From assembly GCA_965153455.1 (NCBI GenBank), contig OZ234504.1, forward strand, positions 2,542,001-2,606,000: a DNA stretch of 64,000 nt, in the 5' to 3' direction. Positions 23,387 through 36,129 of the stretch are shown in pieces. The notes under the pieces are model-generated. The model saw nothing but the letters and a program-made list of their open reading frames with translations. It did no database searches and had not been told where the DNA came from. How positions within the stretch are numbered: position 1 is the stretch's first letter; each line of letters starts with the position of its first letter. The stretch is from Sphagnum compactum (taxonomy: Eukaryota > Bryophyta > Sphagnopsida > Sphagnales). The translations under genes and the position numbers were made by a program.

Positions 23387-24837
23387 AACATGAGCTTCAT
23401 CAAGATGGTGCTGGAGAGCAATCTCCAACACTTCTAATAAGTAATTTAGCTATCCACATTAGTTTAGCCTATCTGAGTACAACTGGTTTCTGAACATATT
23501 CTGCAAACCAAGCAGAGCATTGCTGATTGTTATATCTTACGTGATGTGATCCTGATTTCCCTCAAAGTGGAGAGAAACTTCTCTGTCGAATGGGGTAACA
23601 ACTTGTGTTCGGTTGTGCAGTTCTCAACTGGACTGCTTCCACAGATGCTTGTCCTGGTGTTGTTTCAAACCTCACTTGTGGCTATTGATTTTGAAGGATG
23701 CTCAATAAGCTGAGGCACCTATAAGTGCAACCACCATGACCAGTCATGATAAGGCTTCTGGTGCTTTTGTTCCCATTTTCTTCCTTATCTCAAATCCCTT
23801 TCCCAATAGATTTAAGAGTTTTTGTTTGCAAATTGTGAAATGATTTTCTTCAGACAGTTTTCAATTTGGGTAGGTTGTGCAAGAGGTCACATCCAATGGT
23901 CTCATTGAATACCCTGGTTGCAATTTCAGTGCAGTATGAGTCACAGTGGCTGAGATTCAGAAGGTCACAGTTTGAGAAGCACCCTCGGGCATGAATTGTT
24001 GATATGCCTTTCTTCTTGATCCATCTGTTGGCATTCAAATTGTGGTGGGATAGGTGGTAGAGAAGATGGCAAACTTGAGAATAGAAGAAAGAATTGGGTG
24101 TAAATGTTGTGGATTCAAGAATTGTGTACCTGAAGTAGTAGGAATGAAGGTTGTGTTGTAAGCAGGTTCTGCACCAGGCCTATTAGTGATGCAAGTCTGG
24201 AAATAAGGTGAGTTGGGGCAAGGAGATTTGAAGAGATTCGGAAGTGGTCATGTCACAACAGGCAGGTATGGCTTGAATTTACTCTGTATTCTTTCTCCAA
24301 GAAATGTGATATAACAGTAATCAAACAGTACTAGGTTTTCTGTACTGCTGTCCAAAAGCTGCTAAGTCAACAGAAATATTGGTGAAGGCTGGAAAAATAG
24401 GTTTGAAAAAAAAAAAAAAACTCAAAACTCAAAAGCTCAAAGAGGGTCAAGAGGGAAGCTTTAAGAGCTTGAAAGATGAGGAAAACAGATTGTTCCAAGA
24501 CAAGTAAAGTAATAGCAAACATCAGGTTGTAGGTCTTCTGAATTGAATGAGCTTGTTAGGAAACCAGGGTGAGAAAGAGGTCATCCATGAGCAAATCAAA
24601 GAGAGTCCCCAAATCAAAAGATGTAATTAGGGGAGTGTACACAAATAAGAACCTATGGCATTCGTTGAAGACAGTACATTGTACAAACAAGTATAACTAT
24701 GCTATTTGAGGTGATTGTTGCACACAAGAACAAGATGTCACACACACAATTGTGGGTTCTCATCATTCTTGTCACATCATTCTTCTCTTCAGAACGAGAA
24801 TGCAAAAAGCTACAATAGGTATATCCTTGAAGAGTCT
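23387..24837. other. Non-coding, possible further gene debris
   Basis: A minus-strand ORF at 24038-23850 contains LLNLSHCDS and CDLLHNLPKLKTV, resembling leucine-rich-repeat spacing, and minus-strand sequence near 23690-23580 reads as an open stretch. Neither is long enough to name. An A run lies near 24407-24420. Confidence 0.35.
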
Positions 24838-25290
24838 TTCTCTCATTCCCTGAGGGACACTTAGGAAATCTTGAATTTCCCCTATGCAAACATGAAATTT
24901 AGAAGTAAAGACTCCATACTCTCATTCCCTGTGGGACACTTAGGAAATCTTGAATTTCCCCTATGCAAACATGAAATTTAGAAGTAAAGACTCCAAAACA
25001 ATGTAGGTGCCATTTGGTCCCACATTTTGAGGAATGAGCATCTTGGCTTTAGTGTAAACCATGAGTTCATTTTTTGGGACCACCTAGAAAATCTTTGAAT
25101 TTCCCCTATGTGAACATAAAATTTACTGGTAGAAAATCCAGAACAATGTAGGTTTCATTTGGTCCACATTTTGAGGTTCACAGGGTTTTATTTACCTAGA
25201 GTGATTATGAGTTCATTTTTTGGGAACTTCATGGAATGCCTGGTATCTTGACTGGTGTTGGTTTGAACTTTCCATAAGGGGCAGCGCCAT
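24838..25290 (+). repeat. Tandem/dispersed repeat cluster
   Basis: An approximately 80-bp block (ctcattccctg, gggacacttaggaaatcttg, aatttcccctatg) occurs at about 24840-24914 and 24920-24994 almost unchanged, with a third diverged copy at 25082-25140. A second module (catttggtcccacattttgagg) occurs at 25013 and 25146 and again in cyclase intron 10. Confidence 0.8.
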
Positions 25291-25944
25291 TATGCAAGGA
25301 GCTGCTTGATTGACAATGGGACAAAACTGTGTGAAAATACAAGTTTCACTATGGGAAGAAAGCATAAACATTTTGGTACTACAATCCCCTTTTAGTTTTC
25401 TTACGTACGTATAACCATTTCTTAACAGAGGTTTCCCAAGTTTTCCCTCCAGGGAATGTCAATTTTAATTGTTATTGTGTACCTTCTCACATGGCCACAA
25501 AATGTGTACATTGACCACCAATTTTTGTCTTGTTTCTTGCTTGTGTGTTGTATGAAGACAAGTGATGCAACTAGATGTGTGGGTGCACACATTTTATTGG
25601 TATAGTTATCATGATTGTTGCACTTGGAAATGTAGATTTAGCAAGACCTTGGTCGAGCTACAAAAAAACTTGCTGGTGGTCCTCAATCACATATTATCAT
25701 CTCTCTTGAGAAACATTCATTTGATTTTCGAATGAAAGGTTTTGTGATGAGCACACCAACCTAGCACCCACCAATGCACCATTTAATGGATGAATGGCAA
25801 ATAAGTTTCCACCTTGGGAACCTGTCTTGTAAATCCTCCTATTTCAATCTTCACACATATCATCTAAGTAACTTTACATTCTTATGTTTCTGGTTCACAT
25901 TTACCTCACAGGTGGTGTTCACAGCATGGTCCCTGGTGTGTTGA

Positions 25945-26040
25945 CATGCTATTTCGTGTGGTTCTCGGCACTCTATCATGCTACTTTGTGTGGTTCTTAG
26001 AGTGATGGCATGCTGCTCGAAGTGGTCTATGACACTGCAT
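25945..26040. repeat. 32-bp tandem repeat, three copies
   Basis: The word catgct begins at 25945, 25977 and 26009, each followed by a variant of actttgtgtggttct. Confidence 0.75.
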
Positions 26041-26045
26041 TTGAC

Positions 26046-28080
26046 ATGTTGGTCTTTTTTTTCGGGTCTTGATACTACTAGAGTGTTGCCTGGTGCTCTT
26101 GGCACACAAGGATGCTTGGGAGCGACGCTGAGAGGTGTCAAAATTTTTAAAATTCTGTTTATGTTTTTTATTTTATTCGAGATATGGCACTCTTGACATT
26201 CTACTTGATGCTCTTGGTTTGGTTCTTTAAAATTCTGGTTTTGTTTCTAATCCTAATTTTAAGAATTAGATTAATGTTACAAAAGATGTCCATTTCAACA
26301 TACTTCTTGGGTATTAATATTAAAGTTTTTTCAATTTGGATATTGGGTATAAACATGTGTATTCAAATCCTTTTGAAATTGACATATTAAGTAGGTTCAT
26401 TATAAAACCTACATGTTTGGGGGGGGGTGGGAGGTGGTCCCCCTATGAATGTGAATAGACAATAACCTCATATCAGTTGTGTTAATGGGTGAAATTGTGG
26501 CCCTTAATCATTACCCCTCCTCTAGGGGGTAAGATCAAGGGACAAGGTTGACACCTTATTACTTCACGTAAAGAACTACCTTCATTCTCTTATTTTACTA
26601 CACATATTCAAGTAGTAAGTAAGAGGTCATACAAATGAAAATGGGGAAAGTAAGGGTCTATTGTTTAAGACCAGATCTACTTTTATATCAATTTTATAAT
26701 CCAAGGAGTAGAGGGTAAAACAAAGAAAATGCAAGATGAAAAAGAAGGAAAACCTGATAGCAATTATTTTCAGGGGTCTATAGTGCTTTCAACCTCCCCC
26801 GAATATTACCTAGGGGTCTGTATACCTTTTTAACTTCCTCCCTTCTCCATGCTTGTAAGTTTTTTAACGGCTTTGTTTGTGACTTGTAACCTTGACGTCC
26901 CTCCTCTATGGCCCTTTCATCTACAACCCATTGTCATACCCCCTGATTTGCACCACCATGGATTAGCTTATTACCCTCTTACAATAGCCAATAGCTTAGG
27001 ACTTTAGGGATTACTTAGGAGTCAGCCCTTTTATTCTCTGTCCTAGAAGAAACGTAAAGATATTAACTAAAAAATATTAACTAAAGGAAACATCCTACTT
27101 TTATCATTAAAACAACCCTACCTTCCACACTTAATAGAACATCAAAACAATATATGAAACTCGAACCTTTCAACCATTTTTCATTAAAATCACACTCAAA
27201 ACACATATTTATTTCTCCATTCCTTTCCTCCACATTTCAAGTAACTCTTCTCCATCCCTAAGTTTTTAATGAATCTTCTCCTCCTCCTCTTTTCTCTATC
27301 CCCCTTTCTCACATACCACACACAAAGCTCACATTGACCCTTAGAAAATAAGACCCTTATCCTAATCCTTTTTTACAAATCTTTTAGATGATTAGTGAAT
27401 TACCCCCAATTATTAATTAACTCCAACTACCTAATCCCACTAACTCCTTGGGTACAGGTTGATAAGTTTATCACTACTAACTAATAGTCATTAAGAGGCC
27501 TATGAAATTATTTAGTTTAGAGATTTTTACATGTTAACAAGTTGGTATGAGGTCTGCATTGAGATATTGAATATTCACATTAAGACTTGAAACAATGTTG
27601 GTTGGTTATTAATAAAATGGTTGGTTATCAACATGCGTCCAAGGCAATAAGTTATTTTTTAATTTTATAATGGAGCCAAATGATGGACATTTTATAACAA
27701 ATTTCACATTAAATGGCAACACATTTATAAAAATCATTAAAACAATAGTCATTAACACAAGACAAAAAGTGTTAAAAGAAAATGGGAGGGACTAATCATT
27801 TAATTTATTAACATAACACCTTAACTTTGAAAATCAAACTACAAAACTTAACATATACATTCCTAGAAGCACAAAAAAAGATTCACATGTGATATATGGA
27901 TAAAATTATCTCAAAATAAAAAAGTTTTGGATATATATGGGTAAAGGCAATGGCACCATTGGTGCAAAAAACGATGAACTTGAGTATGTTTTTGGTTTTT
28001 CATAAAATGATATTACCTAGTTGATTTTAGTTTTACATACCAAAGTGCATACCAATTTTGTGTTGTATCTATGGCGTGTC
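26046..28080. other. AT-rich non-coding DNA
   Basis: No supported gene or mobile element. Confidence 0.55.
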
Positions 28081-28084
28081 AATC

Positions 28085-28117
28085 ATGTGTAAGTGTAAAT
28101 CATTTACATTTACACAT
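28085..28117. repeat. Inverted repeat, 16-bp arms
   Basis: Arms 28085-28100 and 28102-28117 are reverse complements with one mismatch and a single-base spacer. Further catttacatttac copies follow within 100 bases. Confidence 0.8.
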
Positions 28118-28299
28118 TCAAACTTTTTGTTTTTACACACATACTATTGCTATGTATAATATTTTTGCATTTACATTTACATGAAGCCAATGTAAATATT
28201 TGTCAAATACATTTTACATAACCTTTTGTAAATGTTTTGAGGTGTGTAATTGTATATATTATATACCCTTAATGACCATGCCTTCTTGCAAACCCATAT

Positions 28300-28680
28300 T
28301 TGTTACTTGTGAGTGCATCTCAAAGTTTTATTTTGTTTTTCTGGAATGGGCCATTTTGGTTGGCCCTTCACAAAAAATCACAATGCTTTGATACCCCCCC
28401 CCCCCCCAAACATTAGTATTTTCTACCAATATGGGATTATGGTGGTGCTATTCCAAAAATGTTTTGAATGCACATTTTGCCCCCAGCTCATTGCTTGAAT
28501 AAAACTTTTATTTCTAACTTTGTTCATCACCATTTTTGGCACTTATTGTGGTTCGTATTAATTAATTAAATTAGTTGTGGTGCATCCCAAAGCACAAATG
28601 TTGCGACGATTTTTTAAATTTTACAATAGGCCATTTGGTTGGCCTATCACCAAAAAATTATGAAATCTCCCCCCCCCCAA
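28300..28680 (+). repeat. Diverged direct duplication ending in poly-C
   Basis: About 28312-28407 and 28580-28678 share gtgcatc(t/c)caaag, ggccatttggttggcc, tcaccaaaaaat and a terminal C run (14 C at 28394-28407; 10 in the second copy). The spacing is about 270 bases. Confidence 0.7.
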
Positions 28681-30799
28681 AGTAGAAATCACATTTTTTA
28701 CATTGTTTTATATAGCCCTATAAAACCATATAAATGTATTTATTTTTACACTTACATGTTTTGTGTTCTACATTTACACGAATATACATGAACATTAAAC
28801 ACTTACAAGAAATGTAAATAAATTTCATTATGAAACTACGAAGTTTAAATCCCAAACCATTTGCATACACAACACCGATGCATACCTAGGTACATACCCA
28901 TCAAAACCCTTTATACCAAATCAACATTAAATCAAACCCAATTCTGATCTGGTTTTAGATAACCTGAACCCTAACCAATGGTTAACTTCTAGTTAGCCCC
29001 TGGTTCTGGTGTTTTTTTTTTTTTTTTTTCAAAAATCCTGATGTCAATTTTATTTGAAGAAACCCAAGAACCCAATTCCAAAAATCAGACCCAATTTTAA
29101 TTCAATTTTATGTTTATTGACTGAAAACTCTTGTAACCCTCCAAACCAGGTACCCACCAATTAATAATGATAAAATTTTGTGAAAAAGAATGAGACTTGT
29201 CATCTTTCTTCAAACTTTAAACCTACATTCTAAGAATCAAAAATGAAAAAATGAAAAAAAAAAAAAAAACACTTAATTTCAAGAAACACAAAATCAAAAA
29301 AAAAAGAAAAAAAAGAGGGAACAAAAGAGAGAGAAAGAAACCTTACTTCAAATGCTGCAAGAATTTGCAAGAGGGCATGGAAGGGGTGAGCAAGGTGTGA
29401 GAGTAGAACAAGGAAAAAAGAAAGAACAGAAGAAGAACGAAGAAAAATAAAGGAGAAAGGCAAAAAGAAAGAGGGAAAGAGAATTAAAGAGACCAATTGT
29501 GACCTCTTTATCCTCTCCCAGCAAAGAGGTTAGATTGTGACAGTTGCAATTTTTTTCTTTTTTTTCACCTAATCACTTATTAACCTAACAACTTAATTTA
29601 ATAATTAACCTAACCTAATTACTAACTTGATATCTTGATCCAGATTTGAGTTTTATATACAATCCACATATGAAGATCCTTATCTAACATTGCACCCAAA
29701 TATCAAAAAGCTGAATGTTACATAAATAATATTTGACAAGCCGAATATCAAATAAATGATCAATTGGAAGTGGAAGCTTTTGTGATCACTATTTCCCAGC
29801 AGTCTGGCATTGGTATGTAATTATATAGCTAATTACGTGGGTCTAGGCTTTTAACATTTAAACATAAATGTTCTTCAGGCTAGACATTGCTCCTCTAAAT
29901 TTAGAAGACAAACCATAAACATTGCAACCTGACAATTAATCCAAAAAACTGAGAAGGCTCCACAAGTCAGCAGTGGGAAAATAATCCCATTTAAGAGATA
30001 ATTAAAATCTGAATAATTCCACTGAGTGAAATTCCACCATACCAAACTTAGAAGATTTGTAAGAGAAATAGACTTTTCTGATAGTAGATTGTAAGAAATA
30101 ACTACTTTAAATGTCTCTATGAACCTCTTAGCAACTGCTAAGTTAGCTTAGGGTTTTAAACAACACAAACAAATTTTAGGCAGGAGCTATATATATAGAT
30201 AGAGGTTTGAAGTGACTTAAATGGTTTCAACTTAACTTAATGCTGGATTGGTCATATTAATTAATGGAGACTAAATTGAGCAGCGGTTAAAGCCTAGGGG
30301 TTGCGGGTACTTAATGTACAGGCAGACATATTCTATGATCAACTTAACTGATATACTTAACTGGTGTAACTTGTGCTCATAATAGCACTGGTTGTCAAAT
30401 TGATATTTGATCCATTTGGTGTATTATTAAATTAATTTAATTTTTTACTTTTTGTTTGCTTTTGTGTGATGGGTTGCTTTGTTGCATCTCCTTGCTTGGA
30501 AGGTCACATGTTCAAATGGTGGTCTGATTTTGTCGATTTTTTTGGAGAAATTGGGATAAACATTTTTCACTCATATGAAGAATTTTCTTTGTTGTAACTT
30601 AGTAATGTAGTTTATGTTTCAAGGTTAATAATAATGGGTCGGTTTTTTTATCTTGGCTTTCAGTATGTCTACATGAGTGCCAAAAACTGAAGAAAGAGCT
30701 TTCATTCATTTGTGCTCAAACCTGGCTTTCCTTGTTAATAGTATTATGGGATTTTATTTATTTATATATAATTTTAAGGTTGGTTATTTGTCTAGAAAT
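28681..30799. other. AT-rich non-coding DNA
   Basis: T run near 29012-29029 and an A/G-rich stretch at 29240-29480. At 30474-30530 a tRNA-like internal promoter pattern (ggtcacatgttcaaat) hints at a SINE but is not enough to call one. Confidence 0.45.
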
Positions 30800-31530
30800 G
30801 CCAAATTGAGAGAAATAATTTTCATTTATCAGTAGTGACTAATCTATCCGGGACTCTCATCAGGGAATCCCTTGTTTCTTTTGCTCTCCATTGTCATGTG
30901 CACCTACTACTGAAATATACCTACTGCACTGCAGGAGCCATTTGATAGAAACAACTTTCATTCATCCGTTGTGAATAGTCTATCCAAGACTTTCATAATG
31001 TAAGACAAATAGTTTTTATTCATCCATAGTGAATAATCTATCCAGGACTTCTTCCATCATGGAGTGCCCTCTTGCTCTAGCTTCTAAATTTCCATGCTCT
31101 CAAACATACCTGCTCTGCTCTACTCTGCTCTTCTCTTGCTTTTGCTTTCAAATTGTGATGTTCTCAAACAAACATACCGCATGCATGTGTGTATAGGCCT
31201 GCTAGTCCTGCAGGTGCCAAAGAGATAGAAACAGTTTCCACTCATCCATAGGGAGTAATAGTGAGTAATGTAGGAGGGACGCTTGACATCATGTGATAGA
31301 AACAGTTTTCACTGGTCCGTCCATGATGAGTAATCTAGTGGGGACTTTCGTCAAGGCATCAATCCCCTACACTTGCTTTCCCTTTCACCACAATTCTGAC
31401 TCACAATTCGCTTTCATCCAATTGTCATGATGAGCACGTACTACTGCAGGAGCTTACAGCGGTCGTGCTGCAGGAGCCAACTTAGTAACAGAGACTGTTT
31501 CCATTCATCATAGTGAATCATCTACCGACG
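30800..31530 (+). repeat. Degenerate interspersed repeat, about six units, upstream of the B3 gene
   Basis: Copies of a unit like agaaacagttttcattcatc followed by catagtgaataatctatcc and gggactttcatc occur near 30815, 30945, 31005, 31225, 31295 and 31485. Several are preceded by ctgcaggagcca or ctgcaggtgcca. Confidence 0.7.
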
Positions 31531-31599
31531 TGCCTTGGTGATGGGAATCCACTTCGTCATTCGCACCTACTACACGGTATCTAGATATACCTGCCTGCC

Positions 31600-31745
31600 G
31601 AGAAGGAGACGGCTGCGGGCAGGAGACGGCTGTTGTCGCTGAAAACAACCTGCTGCAATCTCTCTCTCTCTTCTCTCTATCTCATGCAGGAAGGAGACGG
31701 CTGCTGTCGCTGAAAACTACCTGCTGCAATCTCTCTCTCTCTCAT
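31600..31745 (+). repeat. 71-bp tandem duplication with CT microsatellite
   Basis: ggagacggctgttgtcgctg at 31622 recurs as ggagacggctgctgtcgctg at 31693, each followed by acctgctgcaatctctctct. A partial third start lies at 31604. Probably B3 leader or promoter. Confidence 0.8.
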
Positions 31746-32272
31746 GCGTGTTTTGTTTTTCTACGTCATAGACGCAGCCTCATCGTCGTCCATCCTACCT
31801 GCAGCAGGTGTGGAAGGAAACGGAATGGAAGGGAAGGGAAAGGAAAGGAAAGAGGGAGTTGCGGAGCTGAAACCCAATAGACGTTTTCAGACTAGTGGAA
31901 GGCGCGCATTTGGTGAACGGGGAGAAAGAAAGCTGGTAAGTAGGGTAGATCGAAGCTTTTGCTTTGCAGGGCATTTTGCAAATGAAGAAAGAAAGAAATC
32001 ATTCATTGGTTTCTTAAGGTTTGATGCGAGAGCTCTGCTTTTGCAGTTGCCAATATGACCCCTACTTTGATGCACGCATGGCTCTTCGCTGCTGCTGCTC
32101 CTCATGCGCAGCAGCAGCTGTTGTCGTGCAATCTACCGCCTTCTATTCATGGCTTGTAATTGGTTGTTAGCGCTGCTGCTCATGTATAGTGTTGTCCTTT
32201 CCGATCTGTCGTCTTCTATAACTGCCTTGTCGCAGTTCTAGTCATGAAGCTGATGTTGCTTCTTCCCGTGGG

Positions 32273-34980
32273 ATGTGCAATACTGATGATGATCACCTGG
32301 GCCTCTCTGTCCCATGCAACTTTTTGGTGAAGGAGTACAGCTACAGTAGAACAGCAACAATGGCGGATGAGTGGGACTTTCAGCGCATTCGTAGGTTTAT
32401 GGACGAGCAGGCTGCTATGCCTGCTTCTTCGGTTTTATACATGAATGCGGCCGATTTAATTCGGCAACTACTGGCAGCACCTCCCGGGACCTGCAGTACT
32501 ATGGCGTCTCAAGTGGCTGCTACGGATTCTAGACTCAAGGCGCCTGTTTTTGTTGCAGTGGAACTCCAGCCGGTTCAGCAAACTGTTCGCGCGCCGACGT
32601 TCACGGAGCTGGTGGTTCAGGCATCGTCGTGTGTGGAGGAGATTCGACATGATCTGCAGCAGGACGTTGCCATAATTCTTGCTAAGCATGCAGTGAAAAG
32701 ATACAAGATGTCTTCGTCTGCAGAGAACCTGTTTAATCAGCAAACTGTTGCCACAGCTCTTAGGGAGGCTGATCGAGCTCATGGCAATCCGTCGAAAAGA
32801 TCGGGGAAGGCTGTTTATAGCAAGCACTTGCAGCAGCTGCAAACTGATCATGAAGAACCAAATTTAGAGTTGCGCCTTGGGAACGGCCACCTGCATAATG
32901 TTGACGTGCAAGGGAGGACCTTGCTGTATTTTAGAGCTAAGGAACTGTAACTCCAGAGAGGTGCTGCAGCAGCTGCATACCCTATAAGCTGCCACATCCT
33001 CGTCGAAGCCCCGCGGCGAAGTCCCAATGAATTTGGATACCGCGTGGAGTCTCGCAGTAGCGTGCTGCAGCAGGTTGCATTAGCTTGTTCCAGACCAGCA
33101 ACAGCTGCGCCTCTTCCGATCATTGGATCAACAAGCACCGCCATGCTGCCGGTATCCTCTAGAACTGCTGTGCAAGGACATCCCGGCCTGAATCACGGCA
33201 CGGCCCAGCTCGAGGTTTTGAAGGATGGCGCAAGAGTAGCAGCTCTGCGATCATACAGGCAGCAATTGATAATGACCCGATCTGCATCATCATCACAGAT
33301 GCCCATCGTGTTGCCGCCCGTGCTCGGGCCCTACACTACTACTGAATCTTACAAGGGTCCACCTCATCATAACTGTAGTCCAGCGACCACCACCATCAGC
33401 AACGCAACGATCATCCGTCATCCTGCTAGTGTGATCATGGGCACTATGGGTCCTCCTCCTCCTCCTCTTCCTCCTCCTCGTCCATTGCTGCTGATGAGTT
33501 TGACGTATCCTCCTCCTCTCCCTGAGATCTTGGGTCCTACAGCAGCTCAGGCGCAGCCGTCAGTAATGTCGATTCCCTTTCCTCAAGGCCGACCATTACC
33601 ATCTTGGCCGGGTCGCGATGTGTCCTTATGTAAGTACTACGTTCACTTCCTTCTCCTAGAGCTCTTGCAGCTTTTCATTAGTCATCCGATTCCAACAGCT
33701 GCTCTTGGACTTTGCATTCCCCTATCTTTTCATGTAGTAATGATTCAGGCCGGGATGTATGTGGTCATGAGTTTTGTACTTGTCTCGAATATGTGATTTT
33801 CCAGGATTTTCAATTGGACAATTTGGCAGATGGGGAATCATATGTCATCACATAGTGTCCATTACAGGCATGCATGCAGTCCATCAAGAGCTCTGTAAAA
33901 TCTATATAAGAAATCATGAATATTGATTTCAGCTTTGTATCTTACTAACTACATAACAATTGGTATAATTTGTTAAGAATTGAGCTTTGATAATTATGTG
34001 ACTAATTCTGTATCGGATTGAATTTTGTGTACATGATGATGATCTACTGCTGCCTGCAGCAGCAGCAGCTGTTCCTCCTCACCCAGGTCAGCAGGAGGAA
34101 GTTGCAAACCGCGCTGCACTAGTGCAGATCCCCGGCCGGTCCAGGAATTCTCCAGCGGTAGCTTCTGCTGCCATAGTAGTGGTAGGCAAAGTTCCAGATT
34201 TTTGGGTTCCCCTAACCAAGTTTGCTGTGGATTGGAGTGATGCGGAAAATCATAATCAGCAGCAGGAGGTGTAGCTTGTGAGTAGAATATAATACTGCCC
34301 TTCCTCATCTTCATCACAATTTTTTTGTTGGATGCAAATTCTATCACGTAATTTGCATGTTCAAAGAGATGATTCAACTGTGCAGTGCTTCATCATATAT
34401 AATTGTCTGACCCTATTACACTAGATATGATGGATACATTCTACAATTTAAGTGATCAAACTCCAAGAGATCAGCTTTGATCATCAGTTATTATAATCAG
34501 TTTGTATTAAAACTGTAAATTGATTTCAAGTAATTCAAATTTATTCTACGACTTTATTGATTTCTTTCTGTCTTTTTTCTTTTCCTTGCTTTTTTTCCTT
34601 CAATGTTTTATTGGAATCAATGTGTGTGTTTTTTTCAGGTGCTTCCGGAGTTCATTAGCAAGCACCTGCCAAAAGAAGCTGTTCCATTGATTTTAAGAGC
34701 AAAACTGGGAGTTGATGGACATAACCACTCAGCTTCTTCTTCTTCTTCTTCTTCTGCACAGTCAGATATTGTTGGTGCTGATGCTGTTGCACAGCATCAT
34801 GAGCTGTTAGACTGGCCAGTAACCTGGAGACCTACAACATGGACATCAAGCATTTGTGATGGGTGGTCTCAGTTTGTGAAGGATGGTAAGTTGGAAGTTG
34901 GTGATTTGTGCAGGTTCCACTAGAATGCCCTTGACAGGAATCTCTTTGAAGTGCAAATCACTAGACCCATCAAACTGTGA
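32273..34980 (+). pseudogene. B3-domain protein gene with two in-frame stops
   Basis: Exons 32273-33629, 34060-34268 and 34639-34980 join in phase (1, then 0) across GT-AG introns into one frame ending in TGA at 34978. The first exon has Ala/Gln-rich and Pro-rich segments (GPPPPPLPPPRP). The last encodes a B3 DNA-binding domain: VLPEFISKHLP, a Ser run, WRPTTWTSSICDGWSQFVKD, LEVGDLCRF and, after a stop, NLFEVQITRPIKL. The frame is broken by TAA at 32948-32950 and TAG at 34921-34923, the second inside the B3 domain, at a position where family members have an acidic residue (CRFE); GAG to TAG would explain it. Open frame and domain homology on both sides of each stop argue for a recent nonsense-mutated gene. 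Alternatives: a truncated but expressed protein, or assembly errors. A start at 32360 is also possible. Confidence 0.7.
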
Positions 34981-35617
34981 TCCAGATGAAGAAGAAGAAG
35001 AAGAAGAATGCTGCTGCACACTATGAATTTCTTGTTAATTCAGTATACATGTGATCAATCTATTGGAAGTGAAAATTGGTGTGCAATTACATCATGGGTA
35101 GAATTGTCTTAATACCTATGACAATATTGTTGTTGAGAGGCCTTGTTAATTAGCACTGTAATTAACTGCAAGTTTCATTTCAAAGTAGTTATTACAGTTG
35201 CTTTCTCATAGCTATGCATGAAGTACATTTGCAATAAAACGTTGATATAGAGATTGTCATGTGGGGTGGGGGGGGCTGGTTCTTCAGACTTATATCTCCA
35301 ATTTTGAGACAATTTACACATGTGGAAATATATTATATCTGTTGTATTCACATCTCTCATTCTTTTGGAGTTTAAAAAAACGTAGTTTACCTAGAAGACC
35401 CAATTTGCAAATCTGGGTTAATATGCACATGTAGAATTTTTCTAGCTTAATTATTTGAGTTAATTTATAACAAGCTTCAGCTAAATTAAATATGGATTTG
35501 CACATTTGTGTTGCTTTTGAACTCAAGCTTTTAGTTGGTGTTCTGAATTGTATTAGATAGAGAGGATCTTTAGTTTGAATGTGAGGGTGAGTATTGCACT
35601 TTGATTAATTCTCTGAC
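34981..35617. other. B3 gene 3' flank
   Basis: GAA microsatellite right after the stop (about 34986-35007); otherwise AT-rich with no gene. Confidence 0.55.
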
Positions 35618-35704
35618 ATCTCCAGTTGCTTCTTTGATAGCTCCATTTGCTTCTCCCATGTCTCCAACTTGCTTCACTCATATCTCCAATTGCTTTTTTG
35701 ATGT
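35618..35704 (+). repeat. 21-22 bp minisatellite, four copies
   Basis: Four variants of tctccaattgcttcttt-gat follow one another just upstream of the GCN2-like kinase exons. Confidence 0.75.
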
Positions 35705-35772
35705 CTCTGGGACCTGGGCTCCACCAAGCTACAAAGTCCCATTTAAAAATGTTGCACAATTGATTCTTCAAG

Positions 35773-36112
35773 AATGTGGCAGAGTTGACAATGTTCACAA
35801 ATTCTAATTCCCGCTACCGGACTGACTCTGAGGAATTGTCCTTGCTTGGTATGTTTATGGCCGATCCCTCTCTGGATTCCTCTTTACCATGAGGGCCCTC
35901 ATTTGGTGACATTAATCTGATAGACAAAGGTTTTGTTTTATAGGTGAATGGTACCTATGCAGGGATTTACTGTATCTTTACTGTTGCTTTTATGTGGTGA
36001 GTTGTCTGCAGGGGAAGGTGGGTTTGGTTGTGTGGTACTCTGCAAAAACGAGCTGGATGATTGCCGTTATGCCATGAAAAAAATCCTGCTGAAAGACAAG
36101 ACGTTGTCACAG
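35773..36112 (+). pseudogene. GCN2-like kinase exons (start of kinase domain)
   Basis: Two plus-strand exons. The first (about 35773-35848, 5' end uncertain) reads NSRYRTDSEELSLL and ends at a GT donor in phase 1. The second (36012-36112) reads GEGGFGCVVLCKNELDDCRY then AMKKILLKDKTLSQ. Joined they give LLGEGGFGCVVLCKNELD: the glycine-rich loop (GxGxFGxV) and the catalytic Lys of the AxKKI motif of the eIF2-alpha kinase GCN2, whose LCKNxLDxRxYAxKKIxLKDK motif is distinctive. No donor follows 36112; the frame runs into an A-rich seam and the rest of the kinase is absent. This is a fragment, next to inverted GCN2 exons. Confidence 0.72.
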
Positions 36113-36129
36113 AACAAAAAAAAAGTTCT

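Noticed and set aside
30474-30530. SINE with Pol III boxes
   Set aside because: The B-box-like ggtcacatgttcaaat is imperfect and no A box, tail or target duplication was found.
32273-34980. Stop-codon reassignment (TAA/TAG read as sense) to explain the B3 frame
   Set aside because: The cyclase ends in TAG and PER1 in TAA at the expected family length, so both codons act as stops in this genome.
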